Below, piece by piece: positions 18,102-26,503 of a stretch of DNA of 64,000 nucleotides. The DNA comes from Dyadobacter fanqingshengii (lineage in GTDB: Bacteria; Bacteroidota; Bacteroidia; Cytophagales; Spirosomataceae): positions 5,826,501 through 5,890,500 of the forward strand of contig NZ_CP098806.1 in the NCBI RefSeq assembly GCF_023822005.2, read 5' to 3'. Position 1 is the stretch's first letter. Each line of letters begins with the position of its first letter. The notes under the pieces were generated by a model, which saw only the letters and a program-made list of their open reading frames with translations, made no database searches and had not been told where the DNA came from. The translations under genes and the position numbers were made by a program.

Positions 18102-18530
18102 TCAGCGCGCATAAATATGAATATCAGAAAGCTGTTGTGCGAGTTGCTTCACGGCATTTTCAATTTTCTCGGCTTGTTTTGCTGAAGGATGCTTTTTTCC
18201 TGTTGCATACTGCCTGACCAGACTTCCATTTAGTCCTGACAACTCCGCAATTTTAGTCATTTTCAAAAAATCAAATTCCAGGAAAAAAGCCGTTAGGTCA
18301 TATTCAATGAAAAACTCGTAGCTTTTTGGATCGAGATCATGAAAATCTAACAACAGTTGTTTCATTTGTTTCTGCAGCTGCTCAATAGAATCAGCCTCAT
18401 CTACAATCAAATTATCCTCGTACTCGACTCTCCCCCAAAGAGAACCCTCTTCACCTTCCACAATCAGCCTGATTATTGATCTATCTTCTATCGCTTTTGA
18501 GTTCATGCCAAGACTTTTCTTGCTTTTCAT
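18102..18530 (-). CDS. hicB: HicB-family antitoxin with C-terminal helix-turn-helix
   Basis: This 142-residue protein has a HicB-like N-terminal half with a partly degenerate RNase-H-like fold (LWGRVEYEDNLIVDEADSIEQLQKQMKQLLLDF) and a C-terminal XRE-type DNA-binding half (MTKIAELSGLNGSLVRQYATGKKHPS). HicB neutralises HicA and represses the operon. It lies 11 bases downstream of hicA, in the common hicA-hicB order. An internal ATG eight codons in is an alternative start. A palindrome overlapping the predicted hicAB promoter is the expected operator for this HTH domain. Confidence 0.88.
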   Translation of the reverse strand: MKSKKSLGMNSKAIEDRSIIRLIVEGEEGSLWGRVEYEDNLIVDEADSIEQLQKQMKQLLLDFHDLDPKSYEFFIEYDLTAFFLEFDFLKMTKIAELSGLNGSLVRQYATGKKHPSAKQAEKIENAVKQLAQQLSDIHIYAR

Positions 18531-18541
18531 ATAGCGTTCTG

Positions 18542-18724
18542 TTATTTCAGCCCAGCTTGTCTTAATATGCTGTGCAATGTTGCTGGTTTCAGATCCCCAC
18601 TGTGCATTGGAATTGTTATTTTGCCTCTTTTGAAAGGGTGGACCAATTGCAAATGACTTCCTTTCTGCATTTTCTCATACCAACCGTCGTGTTTAAGCAA
18701 TTTGAGAGCTTCTCTTGAAGTCAT
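18542..18724 (-). CDS. hicA: HicA-family mRNA interferase toxin
   Basis: This 60-residue protein matches HicA, a small double-stranded-RNA-binding-fold toxin that cleaves mRNA. The N-terminal helix SREALKLLKHDGW is followed by the catalytic-histidine motif GSH (His24), then HPFKRGKITIPMHSGDLKPATLHSILRQAGL, the conserved strand and final helix. Length and the intact histidine suggest an active toxin. It is the first gene of the hicAB operon, on the minus strand, about 560 bases beyond a tRNA-Glu. Confidence 0.93.
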   Translation of the reverse strand: MTSREALKLLKHDGWYEKMQKGSHLQLVHPFKRGKITIPMHSGDLKPATLHSILRQAGLK

Positions 18725-18753
18725 CAGGAATCATTATAGTGTGTCAGTAATTT

Positions 18754-18784
18754 CAAAGTAACAAAAATGTTACTTTATTTGCAA
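18754..18784 (-). promoter_or_regulatory. Predicted hicAB promoter
   Basis: On the minus strand TTG (18784-18782) is followed after 21 bases by TACTTTG (18760-18754), a one-base-shorter form of TAnnTTTG. Transcription would start near 18747, about 23 bases before the hicA ATG. A perfect inverted repeat fills the spacer. Confidence 0.5.
18755..18776. promoter_or_regulatory. hicAB operator candidate
   Basis: AAAGTAAC (18755-18762) and GTTACTTT (18769-18776) form a perfect 8-bp inverted repeat with a 6-base AT spacer. It sits between the predicted -33 and -7 elements and overlaps the -7. That is where a dimeric repressor such as the HicB helix-turn-helix would block RNA polymerase. Binding is inferred. 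Confidence 0.65.
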
Positions 18785-18792
18785 GACCAGTT

Positions 18793-19926
18793 TTAAATTT
18801 GCGCCTGCAGCGCCACTTCCTTCCACCACTCCGTAAACACATTCTCCCCCTTTAAATTAACCTTCTGCCCGATCATAGGCGTCACTAACGGCATGTTTTG
18901 CTTTCTGGCTTCTATGGAGGCTCTTTGGATGGGTTCGTTCCAGTCGTGGAGTGCGAGGGAGAATTTAGACCAGTGGACGGGCATTAGCTTGGTGGCTTTT
19001 AGCTCGTGGGCGGCGGTTACGGTTTCTTCGGGCATCATGTGGATGTATTTCCAGGCTTCATTGTATTGTCCGCATTCGAGGAGTGCCAGGTCGAAGGGAC
19101 CGAATTTTTCGCCAATTGTCTTGAAATGCTTATCATAGCCCGAATCGCCGCCGATGAAGATTTTCATGGTTGGTGTTTGCAGCGCAAAAGAGACCCAAAT
19201 CGCTTTGTTTCTGCTTAATGCTCTCCCTGAAAAGTGCCTGCCCGGCGTAACATTTACTTTAAACCCATCGCCCAGATCAGCTTCCTGATACCAGTCTTTT
19301 TCTATGATAATTTTTGGATTGTAACCCCAATACTCGAAGTGTTCGCCGGTTCCGAGGCCTGTAACCACTTTTTTAACTTTTGATTTCAGTTTCAAAATGG
19401 TCTGATAATCCAAATGGTCCCAATGGTCGTGTGAAATCATGAGGTAATCAATGGCCGGGAAATCTTCGACGGCATATCTATCCGTTCCTTTGAAACTGGG
19501 CGTTGTAAAATACACCGGAGAAGCGCTGCCGCTGAAAACCGGGTCGACGAGGAACGTTTTTCCATCGATTTGCATGAAGTAGGAAGAGTGTCCAAGCCAG
19601 ACCAGAACATTTTCTGACGGATCTAAATGCAGCAAATCGGTCTTTTGCGAAGGGATTGTTGCGGGCGGAGTGTTGTATTTACTTTTCCCAAAAAAGAATT
19701 TGATCAGCACTTTCGAATAACTGGACCCCTCTGCTAAATCAGGCGTAAAGCTTTCATTCTGAAATTTTTCGTCCCTGTAATTGAGCGATTTTTTGATTAA
19801 CTCCAATCTTGCGCCGGAAGGCTGCCGCCCAAACTGCGGCTGTTGCATAAAAATATAGCCAGCAATGACTAGCAAGGCCAGCAAAATAAATAATATCATA
19901 AAGGATTTTTTAAGAATTCGGATCAT
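18793..19926 (-). CDS. Membrane-anchored MBL-fold metallohydrolase (UlaG / NAPE-PLD-like)
   Basis: The protein has 377 residues from the ATG at 19926. An N-terminal hydrophobic anchor (SFMILFILLALLVIAGYIFM) is followed by a metallo-beta-lactamase fold: LGHSSYFMQIDGKTFLVDPVF near 111-131 and the metal motif His166-Asp-His168-x-Asp170-His171 (SHDHWDHLD). Later histidines include GRHFSGR, and a GGDSGYDKHF segment carries an aspartate ligand. The layout matches the group that contains NAPE-hydrolysing phospholipase D and UlaG-like lactonases. The substrate is unknown. A longer start at 19980 would reach into the promoter region of the divergent CocE gene and is less likely. Confidence 0.85.
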   Translation of the reverse strand: MIRILKKSFMILFILLALLVIAGYIFMQQPQFGRQPSGARLELIKKSLNYRDEKFQNESFTPDLAEGSSYSKVLIKFFFGKSKYNTPPATIPSQKTDLLHLDPSENVLVWLGHSSYFMQIDGKTFLVDPVFSGSASPVYFTTPSFKGTDRYAVEDFPAIDYLMISHDHWDHLDYQTILKLKSKVKKVVTGLGTGEHFEYWGYNPKIIIEKDWYQEADLGDGFKVNVTPGRHFSGRALSRNKAIWVSFALQTPTMKIFIGGDSGYDKHFKTIGEKFGPFDLALLECGQYNEAWKYIHMMPEETVTAAHELKATKLMPVHWSKFSLALHDWNEPIQRASIEARKQNMPLVTPMIGQKVNLKGENVFTEWWKEVALQAQI

Positions 19927-19972
19927 TGAAAACGGGAAAGGGCAAATTTTGGGGAAGGTAAAAAGTTTTAGG

Positions 19973-20001
19973 TTTGACAAACACTTTCTTCTGTATTTTT
20001 G
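19973..20001 (+). promoter_or_regulatory. Predicted promoter of the CocE/NonD hydrolase gene
   Basis: TTTG (19973-19976, within TTTGACA) is separated by 17 bases from TATTTTTG (19994-20001), an exact -7 match. The ATG at 20033 lies about 25 bases beyond the expected start site. Confidence 0.6.
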
Positions 20002-20032
20002 GTCAATATATTTTAATCACCAACAACCAGCC

Positions 20033-21907
20033 ATGAATAAACGCTTTCTATTGCTCTTTTTGCTGCTTTCGACCTGCATTTGTCAGGCTCAGAACACGGT
20101 GGCACCCGACACCAATTGGGTCAGAGAAAACTACATTAAAACGGAGCAATACATTATGATGCGCGATGGGGTAAAGCTTTTTACCGCCATTTATTCCCCT
20201 AAGGATTCGTCTCAAACTTACCCGATCCTCATGCAGCGGACGCCGTATTCGATACGGCCGTATGGTGCAGATAAATATCGCCGCAGCCTCGGTCCGAATG
20301 CATATCTGATGCGTGAAAAGTACATTTTCGTCTATCAGGACGCCCGTGGTCGATATAAAAGCGAAGGGGATTTCAGGGAAATGACGCCTGCGATTGAGAA
20401 GAAATCCGGTATTAAGGATGTCGATGAGTCGAGTGACACTTATGATACGATTGAGTGGCTTTTGAAAAACACCAAAAACAATGGTAATGTAGGACAATCC
20501 GGTATTTCGTTTCCAGGATTTTATTCTTCGGCGGCGTTGCCCGATGCACACCCTGCATTGAAAGCCGTTTCACCGCAAGCGCCTATGTCTGATGAGTTTA
20601 TCGGCGACGATTGTTATCATAACGGTGCATTTTTCCTGATGGATAATTTCGGCTTTTACAGTGGTTTTGATGGTCCGAAAAGTGCCAATGGAGAAAATTA
20701 TGAACCGTTTTTCAAAGCCGAAATCAAAGATGCTTACAAATATTTCCTGGACTTCGGCCCTTTGAAAAAGGCTAATACGGACGCTTATTTTTCTGATCCC
20801 AACAGCATCTGGAGGCAGACAGTGGCGCATCCGGTTTACGATGAATTTTGGGAAAGCAGGAACATTAAGAAGCATTTGAAAAATATAAAACCTGCTGTGC
20901 TGGTCGTTGGCGGGTGGTTTGATGCAGAGGATTTATACGGTGCACTGAAAACTTATGCGGCCATTGAAAAGCAAACGCCAGGGAACAATAACCGCCTCGT
21001 GATGGGTCCGTGGACGCATGGTGGCTGGGCTGCGCCGCAATGGAAGTCATTTGCACAATATCATTTTGGCGGCGATTTGAACAAATATTTCCAGGAGGAG
21101 ATCGAAACGAAATTTTTCAACTTTTATCTCAAAGGAAAAGGCAGTTTTGACCAGTCGGAAGTGACGGTTTACGAAACGGGCTCTAATCAATGGAAGAATT
21201 ATGATGTTTGGCCACCTAAAAATAGTCAGCCTATATCTTATTATTTGAGTGCAAAAGGTTCATTATCAACAAAGAAGCCAACTTTGAAATCAGGTGAGAC
21301 AGCTTACGAAAGCGATCCTGCAAACCCGGTTCCTTACACGAGTGTGACGGGTGGGCATAGGAACAATGCTTATATGGCCGAGGATCAGCGGTTTGCTTCC
21401 GAAAGGCCGGATGTGCTGAGTTTCCAAACAGATTCTTTGGCGGCAGATGTCACATTGACCGGTGAAATCATTGCCAATTTAATGGTTTCTACAACCGGTT
21501 CTGACGCGGATTTTATTGTGAAAGTGATTGATGTCTGGCCTGCTGGCACATCGGTTCCGGGAGCAAAAGAAGGGGATAAGCCTGTGGATATGGGCGGTTA
21601 CCAGCAAATGGTTCGTGCAGAAGTGCTGCGGGGGAAATTCCGGAACAGCTTTTCAAAACCTGAACCATTTACAAAAGACAAAGTCGAAAAAGTGACCGTC
21701 AAACTTAATGAAACTGCGCACACATTCAAAAAGGGACATCGCATAATGGTGCAGATCCAGAGCAGCTGGTTTCCATTGGTTGACCGGAATCCGCAGAAAT
21801 TTCTCAATATATTTGAAGCCAGTGAAGCGGATTTTCAGAAATCGAAAATTACAATTCATCACAACTCACAGCATAGCAGCAGCATAACATTACCCGTCCT
21901 GAAATAG
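20033..21907 (+). CDS. Secreted CocE/NonD-family hydrolase (X-Pro dipeptidyl-peptidase-like)
   Basis: The 624-residue precursor has a signal peptide (FLLLFLLLSTCICQAQ). The alpha/beta-hydrolase domain runs from MMRDGVKLFTAIYSP, through the oxyanion region and the nucleophile motif GISFPG with Ser159, to the aspartate in GGWFDAEDLYGALKTY and the histidine in MGPWTHGGW. A C-terminal jelly-roll domain typical of the X-Pro/CocE family ends the protein. Members hydrolyse esters, amides or X-Pro peptides; the substrate cannot be read from sequence. I chose the ATG at 20033 over an upstream frame because the signal peptide starts there and a promoter lies just before it. A ThuA gene follows after 32 bases. 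Confidence 0.92.
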   Translation: MNKRFLLLFLLLSTCICQAQNTVAPDTNWVRENYIKTEQYIMMRDGVKLFTAIYSPKDSSQTYPILMQRTPYSIRPYGADKYRRSLGPNAYLMREKYIFVYQDARGRYKSEGDFREMTPAIEKKSGIKDVDESSDTYDTIEWLLKNTKNNGNVGQSGISFPGFYSSAALPDAHPALKAVSPQAPMSDEFIGDDCYHNGAFFLMDNFGFYSGFDGPKSANGENYEPFFKAEIKDAYKYFLDFGPLKKANTDAYFSDPNSIWRQTVAHPVYDEFWESRNIKKHLKNIKPAVLVVGGWFDAEDLYGALKTYAAIEKQTPGNNNRLVMGPWTHGGWAAPQWKSFAQYHFGGDLNKYFQEEIETKFFNFYLKGKGSFDQSEVTVYETGSNQWKNYDVWPPKNSQPISYYLSAKGSLSTKKPTLKSGETAYESDPANPVPYTSVTGGHRNNAYMAEDQRFASERPDVLSFQTDSLAADVTLTGEIIANLMVSTTGSDADFIVKVIDVWPAGTSVPGAKEGDKPVDMGGYQQMVRAEVLRGKFRNSFSKPEPFTKDKVEKVTVKLNETAHTFKKGHRIMVQIQSSWFPLVDRNPQKFLNIFEASEADFQKSKITIHHNSQHSSSITLPVLK

Positions 21908-21939
21908 GAACGGTTTTTGGTTCCTAAACACCTAGAATC

Positions 21940-22719
21940 ATGAATGTATTTTCCGGGAAAATTCCCGTCTACCTGCTCGCGGGCTTACTTTTCTGCATCT
22001 GCACAGCCACATTTGGGCAAACTAAAAAACCACAATTCAGAGTTCTCGCCATGGCTGAGCCGGGCGGGCATCACATTGAATATTCAAAGAGGGCGCAGGT
22101 CTGGCTGGATTCATTGGCCGCAAAGGAGAATTTTTCCATTGATTATATTGATAAAACAGATCTGATCAATGATGCTTATCTGGTTAAGTATCAACTCATT
22201 ATTCAGTTGGATTATGTGCCCTATGCCTGGAAACCGGAAGCTTCTGCGGCTTTCGAAAAATACATCAATGAAGGAAAAGGCGGCTGGATCGGGTTTCATC
22301 ATGCCACGTTACTAGGTGAATTTGATGGTTATAAAATCTGGCCGTGGTTTTCGGATTTTATGGGTGGGATCCGTTACAAAAACTATATTGGCGATTTTGC
22401 AGCAGGAACCGTGGTGGTGGAGAAGAAAAATCATCCCGTCATGAAAGGTGTTCCGGCTTCTTTTTTGGTCAAAAAAGAGGAATGGTACATTTATGACAAG
22501 AGCCCGCGGCCTAATGTGGATGTGATCGCAAGCGTGGATGAATCCACCTATTCACCTGACTCCAAGGTTAAAATGGGCGATCATCCTGTCATATGGTCCA
22601 ATCCGAAAATGAAGGCGAAGAACATTTACATTTTCATGGGACACTCGCCGGTCTTATTTGAAAGCGATGTTTACAAAACCATTTTCATAAACGCCATTTT
22701 CTGGGCTGCCGGAAAATAA
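21940..22719 (+). CDS. Secreted ThuA-domain protein
   Basis: This 259-residue precursor has a signal peptide (VYLLAGLLFCICTATFGQ) and a ThuA-like glutamine-amidotransferase fold: FRVLAMAEPGGHHIEYSK at the start, LIIQLDYVPYAW, GKGGWIGFHHATLLGEFDGYKIW in the middle and NIYIFMGHSP near the end. ThuA domains are common in trehalose and other sugar-utilisation clusters of Bacteroidota and Planctomycetota, but their reaction is not well defined. It lies 32 bases after the CocE-type gene with no terminator between and is probably co-transcribed. No amidotransferase nucleophile cysteine is apparent. Confidence 0.88.
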   Translation: MNVFSGKIPVYLLAGLLFCICTATFGQTKKPQFRVLAMAEPGGHHIEYSKRAQVWLDSLAAKENFSIDYIDKTDLINDAYLVKYQLIIQLDYVPYAWKPEASAAFEKYINEGKGGWIGFHHATLLGEFDGYKIWPWFSDFMGGIRYKNYIGDFAAGTVVVEKKNHPVMKGVPASFLVKKEEWYIYDKSPRPNVDVIASVDESTYSPDSKVKMGDHPVIWSNPKMKAKNIYIFMGHSPVLFESDVYKTIFINAIFWAAGK

Positions 22720-22787
22720 TCGTATGGTTCGTAAATGATATAGCGAGACTTCCCAACTTTGGAGACTCAGGAGTTCCAACCAATCTT

Positions 22788-24185
22788 CTACTTCAAGCCT
22801 TTCCGTTTCTTATACTCCAAAAATCGCTCGTTATAATGCTTCAAATCAGCCTCTTTGAAAGTTTTGAGATAACGCTCCGGCAATTCCAGTCTTTCCTTCA
22901 TTTGCAGCGTGCCCTCTAACTCGACCAGGGTATTTTTGCCCTTATCATCTTTGTTAAGCTCAAAAGAATCGTACAAATCACCATTGACGGTAAATGCTTT
23001 AAATGCAAGTTTGCTTAAATCCACGGTTATAACCTGATACAGCTGCGTATTGGAAGCAGCGCGATCCATCCAATCCTGCAAACCAATGTCATACATTTTC
23101 GGCCCGCTTACTGACACTACGTAAATTGGTCCGTCCGGCGTTTGCCGGCTTTCGCCTGTTGGCATATTCAAACCGCGGCCATAACTGTGATCGTGACCCT
23201 GCAGCACGATGTCTACATTGTATTTTTTGTAAAGCGGCTCCATTTTCCGGCGCCAGCGATCATTGCTACGGCCTTGTTTGGTGGAATAAACCGGATGGTG
23301 ATGCACGACGACGGTCCATCGGTTCGGATTGTTTTTTACAACATCTTCAAACCATTCTGCTTGCCGGTTCATTGCCCGGATGCTGTTATCAGCTTCTTCT
23401 GAATTCAGGAAAATGAATCGATTATTCTGATAATCAATATAATATGCTGTTTCAATAAGTCCTTCAGGTCCATTTTCAGGCAATGCGAATTGCGGCCGCC
23501 AATGCATGGAAACTTTCAGATCATTGTCTGTGTCTTTGAAATATTCATGATTTCCCGGCGTCGAGAGGTTCGGGATCATGCCGTTGATCCAGCCGCCTGC
23601 CTCAAACCATTCGCCCCATTCGTGGTCCGCATTGGAACGGTTGATCAAATCCCCCGCATGGATCATGAAATCGGCTTTGGGTAATGTAGCGTAAGCGCCG
23701 CGAATCGCCCGGGACCAAAGTGAGCGTATTTCAGTTTGGGCATCTCCAAAATAAAGGAAAGAAACCGGTTCGTTTTTATCCGAAGCCGTGGTAAAATGAA
23801 ACCATTCACTCCAATTTTCCCCGTCCCCAACCCGGTAAACATACTGTGTCGAAGGTTTCAGATCCGTAAAATTCACCTCATGGTAATGCACCTGCCTGCC
23901 ATCCAGTTTAATCGGTTGGGTCAATGCGTTCACAATCTTAGCATTAGGCACAAAATCCGGTGAAGGGTCCGCTTCATGAATAGCGGCGATTCCTTTGGTA
24001 ACCGTCGAATCTGTCCGCCAGTTTACTGCTTGTGAAGTCGCCGGCGCGCCTTTGTAACCCAGGATGATGCGGTCCGGAAATGGTGATGGGGGGTAAATTT
24101 TGGTTTGAGCAAAAAGCGCAGAGCTGCTAGTTACGAAAAGGGATAATATAAGTCCTGAAAATAAGCTCTGAGAAGCGGCACGCAT
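22788..24185 (-). CDS. Secreted purple acid phosphatase-type metallophosphoesterase
   Basis: The 465-residue precursor has a signal peptide (LFSGLILSLFVTSSSALFAQ), an N-terminal fibronectin-III-like purple-acid-phosphatase domain (about 35-135, with VNWRTDS and YVYRVGDGENWS), and a calcineurin-like catalytic domain with the metal ligands in FGDAQ, HAGDLINR, PGNHEYF, VVHHHPVYS and QGHDHSYGR. This class uses a dinuclear metal centre to hydrolyse phosphomonoesters or diesters in the periplasm or outside. The C-terminal 60 residues are charged and helical (KRKGLK end). It converges on the ThuA gene, with a 68-base gap that holds only a weak hairpin. Confidence 0.92.
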   Translation of the reverse strand: MRAASQSLFSGLILSLFVTSSSALFAQTKIYPPSPFPDRIILGYKGAPATSQAVNWRTDSTVTKGIAAIHEADPSPDFVPNAKIVNALTQPIKLDGRQVHYHEVNFTDLKPSTQYVYRVGDGENWSEWFHFTTASDKNEPVSFLYFGDAQTEIRSLWSRAIRGAYATLPKADFMIHAGDLINRSNADHEWGEWFEAGGWINGMIPNLSTPGNHEYFKDTDNDLKVSMHWRPQFALPENGPEGLIETAYYIDYQNNRFIFLNSEEADNSIRAMNRQAEWFEDVVKNNPNRWTVVVHHHPVYSTKQGRSNDRWRRKMEPLYKKYNVDIVLQGHDHSYGRGLNMPTGESRQTPDGPIYVVSVSGPKMYDIGLQDWMDRAASNTQLYQVITVDLSKLAFKAFTVNGDLYDSFELNKDDKGKNTLVELEGTLQMKERLELPERYLKTFKEADLKHYNERFLEYKKRKGLK

Positions 24186-24248
24186 GTGAAAATTGAATGG
24201 TTGAGACGGTTAAGATACTGGAATCCGTGGCAATCAGGCTATAAATTG

Positions 24249-24282
24249 TTGATGATCTTTTTCTGCCAGCGTCGTACCTTTG
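24249..24282 (+). promoter_or_regulatory. Predicted promoter of the radical SAM gene
   Basis: TTG at 24249-24251 is followed after 23 bases by TACCTTTG (24275-24282), which continues CA, an exact match to the extended TAnnTTTGCA element. The implied start near 24289 leaves about 16 bases before the TTG start codon at 24305. Confidence 0.6.
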
Positions 24283-24304
24283 CATTAACAAATATCACTT
24301 CACC

Positions 24305-26503
24305 TTGCATCAGAAAACGCTTTTCATCACGCCGCCGTTTACTCAGCTTAACACGCCATATCCGGCTACGGCTTATCTGAAAGGGTTTTTGAATACGCTT
24401 GGCAGGGAATCTTACCAGGCCGATTTGGGCATTGATGTGATTTTGGAGCTATTTTCTTCGAAAGGATTAAGGGCACTTTTTGCTAATCTGGATGAATCGG
24501 ACATTGAGCTTTCCGAAAATAGTTTTCGCATTTATGCGCTGAAAGACGACTATATCACGACGATTGATCCCGTTATCCGTTTTCTCAAAAACCTCAACCC
24601 AACATTAGCACACAGCATTTGCGACCGGAGTTATCTGCCGGAAGCAAGCCGTTTTCAGCAATTGGAGGATATGGACTGGGCTTTTGGAACGATGGGGATT
24701 CATGATAAGGCGCGGCATTTTGCAACATTATATCTGGAAGATCTTGGCGATTTGATCCAGGAAGCCGTTGACCCGCATTTTGGTTTTAGCAGATATGCGG
24801 AGCGATTGGGAAGATCAGCTACGAGTTTTGACGAAATGGAAGCGGCATTGGAAGCGCCTGATACGCTTTTGTCCCAAACATTGACCCATGTTTTGGAACA
24901 AAAAATACAAAAATACCAGCCCGACATCGTATGCATATCTGTCCCGTTTCCTGGGAACCTGTACGGCGGTTTCAAATGCGGGAAATATTTGAAAAAACAT
25001 TATCCCAACATTCAAATTGTCATGGGCGGCGGCTTTCCGAATACGGAGTTGCGCACATTGAAAGAGCCGCGCGTCTTTAATTACATTGATTTTATCTGTC
25101 TGGATGATGGAGAAGCGCCGTTGCTTTCGCTTTTGGAATATCTCGATGGGGAAAGGGAGATCACGCAGCTCAAACGCGTTTACTCCCGGGTGAACAATGA
25201 AGTAATTTATCACAACGGCGCGAAGGAAAAGGATGTGCCGCAACGCGATACGGGCACGCCGGATTACAGCGATCTGCCATTGCACGATTACTTGTCTGTT
25301 ATTGAGATCGTTAATCCCATGCACAGGCTTTGGAGTGATGGCCGCTGGAACAAGCTGACATTGGCGCATGGCTGTTATTGGGGAAAATGTTCGTTTTGCG
25401 ACATTTCACTCGACTATATCCGGCGTTATGAACCAATGACGGCCGCATTACTTTGCGATCGCATTGAAGAAATCATAACGCAAACGCAGCAAAACGGCTT
25501 TCATTTTGTGGACGAAGCTGCGCCGCCGGCATTGCTAAGAGATTTGGCATTGGAAATTATCAGACGAAAACTTACCGTTGTATGGTGGACCAACATTCGT
25601 TTTGAAAAAAACTTCACGCATGACCTTTGCCTGCTTTTGAAAGCTTCCGGCTGCATTGCGATTTCCGGAGGGCTGGAAGTGGCTTCTGACCGGCTTTTGG
25701 GGCGTATGAAAAAGGGCGTAACGGTTGCGCAGGTCGCGCGGGTGGCGGATGCATTTACACAGGCGGGCATTATGGTGCATGCGTATTTAATGTATGGCTT
25801 TCCCACGCAAACTGCGCAGGAAACGATTGATTCACTGGAAATGGTAAGACAGCTGTTTCAGGCCGGGATTGTGCAATCGGGGTTTTGGCACCGGTTTGCA
25901 ATGACGGCGCACAGTCCTGTGGGTTTGTATCCCGAAGAATTTGATGTGATGCGGATCGGGCCGGATAATGGTAAGTTTGCCAACAATGACCTGGAACATG
26001 AGGACCCGACGGGCGCGAATCACGACCTTTTTGTAGAAGGTTTACGGAAATCGCTTTTCAATTATATGCACGGCGTCTGTCTCGATTTCCCTCATTCCAG
26101 ATGGTTCGATTTCAAAGTGCCGCCAACCTCCATTCCGCCGAATTACATTGAAAAGAGCATCAGTGTATTGCCGGATTTGGGCAACAAACAGAATGCAATT
26201 GTAACCTGGCTGGGCAGTTTGCCGGAAATGTCTGTTTTTGAAGAGAAAAAAGGCAAAAAAGTTTACGAAATCGCTGAATTGGTTTTCTACAATAAGAAAA
26301 AAGAGTGGGCAGTTGAAACTGACGTTGCTGTGGGTGAGTGGCTTGTTGACATTATGCCTAAACTGCTGTCTTCCAATGCGGAAGCCTATCCGTTGGAAAA
26401 ACTAAAAAACGATTTCGAAGCCGCCGGATTGGGCAGCTTCGAAACTTTTATGACTTCTATGACCTGGACGCAACTGCGCGCGGGCGGGATGTTGATTTTG
26501 TAA
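24305..26503 (+). CDS. B12-binding-domain radical SAM protein
   Basis: The 732-residue protein begins with a cobalamin-binding-like domain (KTLFITPPFTQLNTPYPATAY and VCISVPFPGNLYGGFKCGKY, then MGGGFPNTELR) and continues with a radical SAM barrel whose iron-sulfur motif GCYWGKCSFC lies near residue 354. The cysteine spacing is C-x4-C-x2-C, not the usual C-x3-C-x2-C. GGLEVASDRLLGRMKKG and HAYLMYGFPTQTAQET follow, as in the Elp3/MiaB-like fold. The reaction is unknown. The start is TTG at 24305: an in-frame stop lies at 24242, no ATG intervenes, and family similarity begins at residue 3. A strong promoter fits this start. Confidence 0.88.
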   Translation: MHQKTLFITPPFTQLNTPYPATAYLKGFLNTLGRESYQADLGIDVILELFSSKGLRALFANLDESDIELSENSFRIYALKDDYITTIDPVIRFLKNLNPTLAHSICDRSYLPEASRFQQLEDMDWAFGTMGIHDKARHFATLYLEDLGDLIQEAVDPHFGFSRYAERLGRSATSFDEMEAALEAPDTLLSQTLTHVLEQKIQKYQPDIVCISVPFPGNLYGGFKCGKYLKKHYPNIQIVMGGGFPNTELRTLKEPRVFNYIDFICLDDGEAPLLSLLEYLDGEREITQLKRVYSRVNNEVIYHNGAKEKDVPQRDTGTPDYSDLPLHDYLSVIEIVNPMHRLWSDGRWNKLTLAHGCYWGKCSFCDISLDYIRRYEPMTAALLCDRIEEIITQTQQNGFHFVDEAAPPALLRDLALEIIRRKLTVVWWTNIRFEKNFTHDLCLLLKASGCIAISGGLEVASDRLLGRMKKGVTVAQVARVADAFTQAGIMVHAYLMYGFPTQTAQETIDSLEMVRQLFQAGIVQSGFWHRFAMTAHSPVGLYPEEFDVMRIGPDNGKFANNDLEHEDPTGANHDLFVEGLRKSLFNYMHGVCLDFPHSRWFDFKVPPTSIPPNYIEKSISVLPDLGNKQNAIVTWLGSLPEMSVFEEKKGKKVYEIAELVFYNKKKEWAVETDVAVGEWLVDIMPKLLSSNAEAYPLEKLKNDFEAAGLGSFETFMTSMTWTQLRAGGMLIL

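Noticed and set aside
17960-18800. Direct repeat of the tRNA-Glu 3' end as an attachment site
   Set aside because: I looked for a second copy of the T-arm and acceptor sequence downstream and found none in this interval.
22720-22787. Terminator between the ThuA and purple acid phosphatase genes
   Set aside because: The only hairpin (TTGG...CCAA around 22760) is short, interrupted and has no T-tract on either strand.
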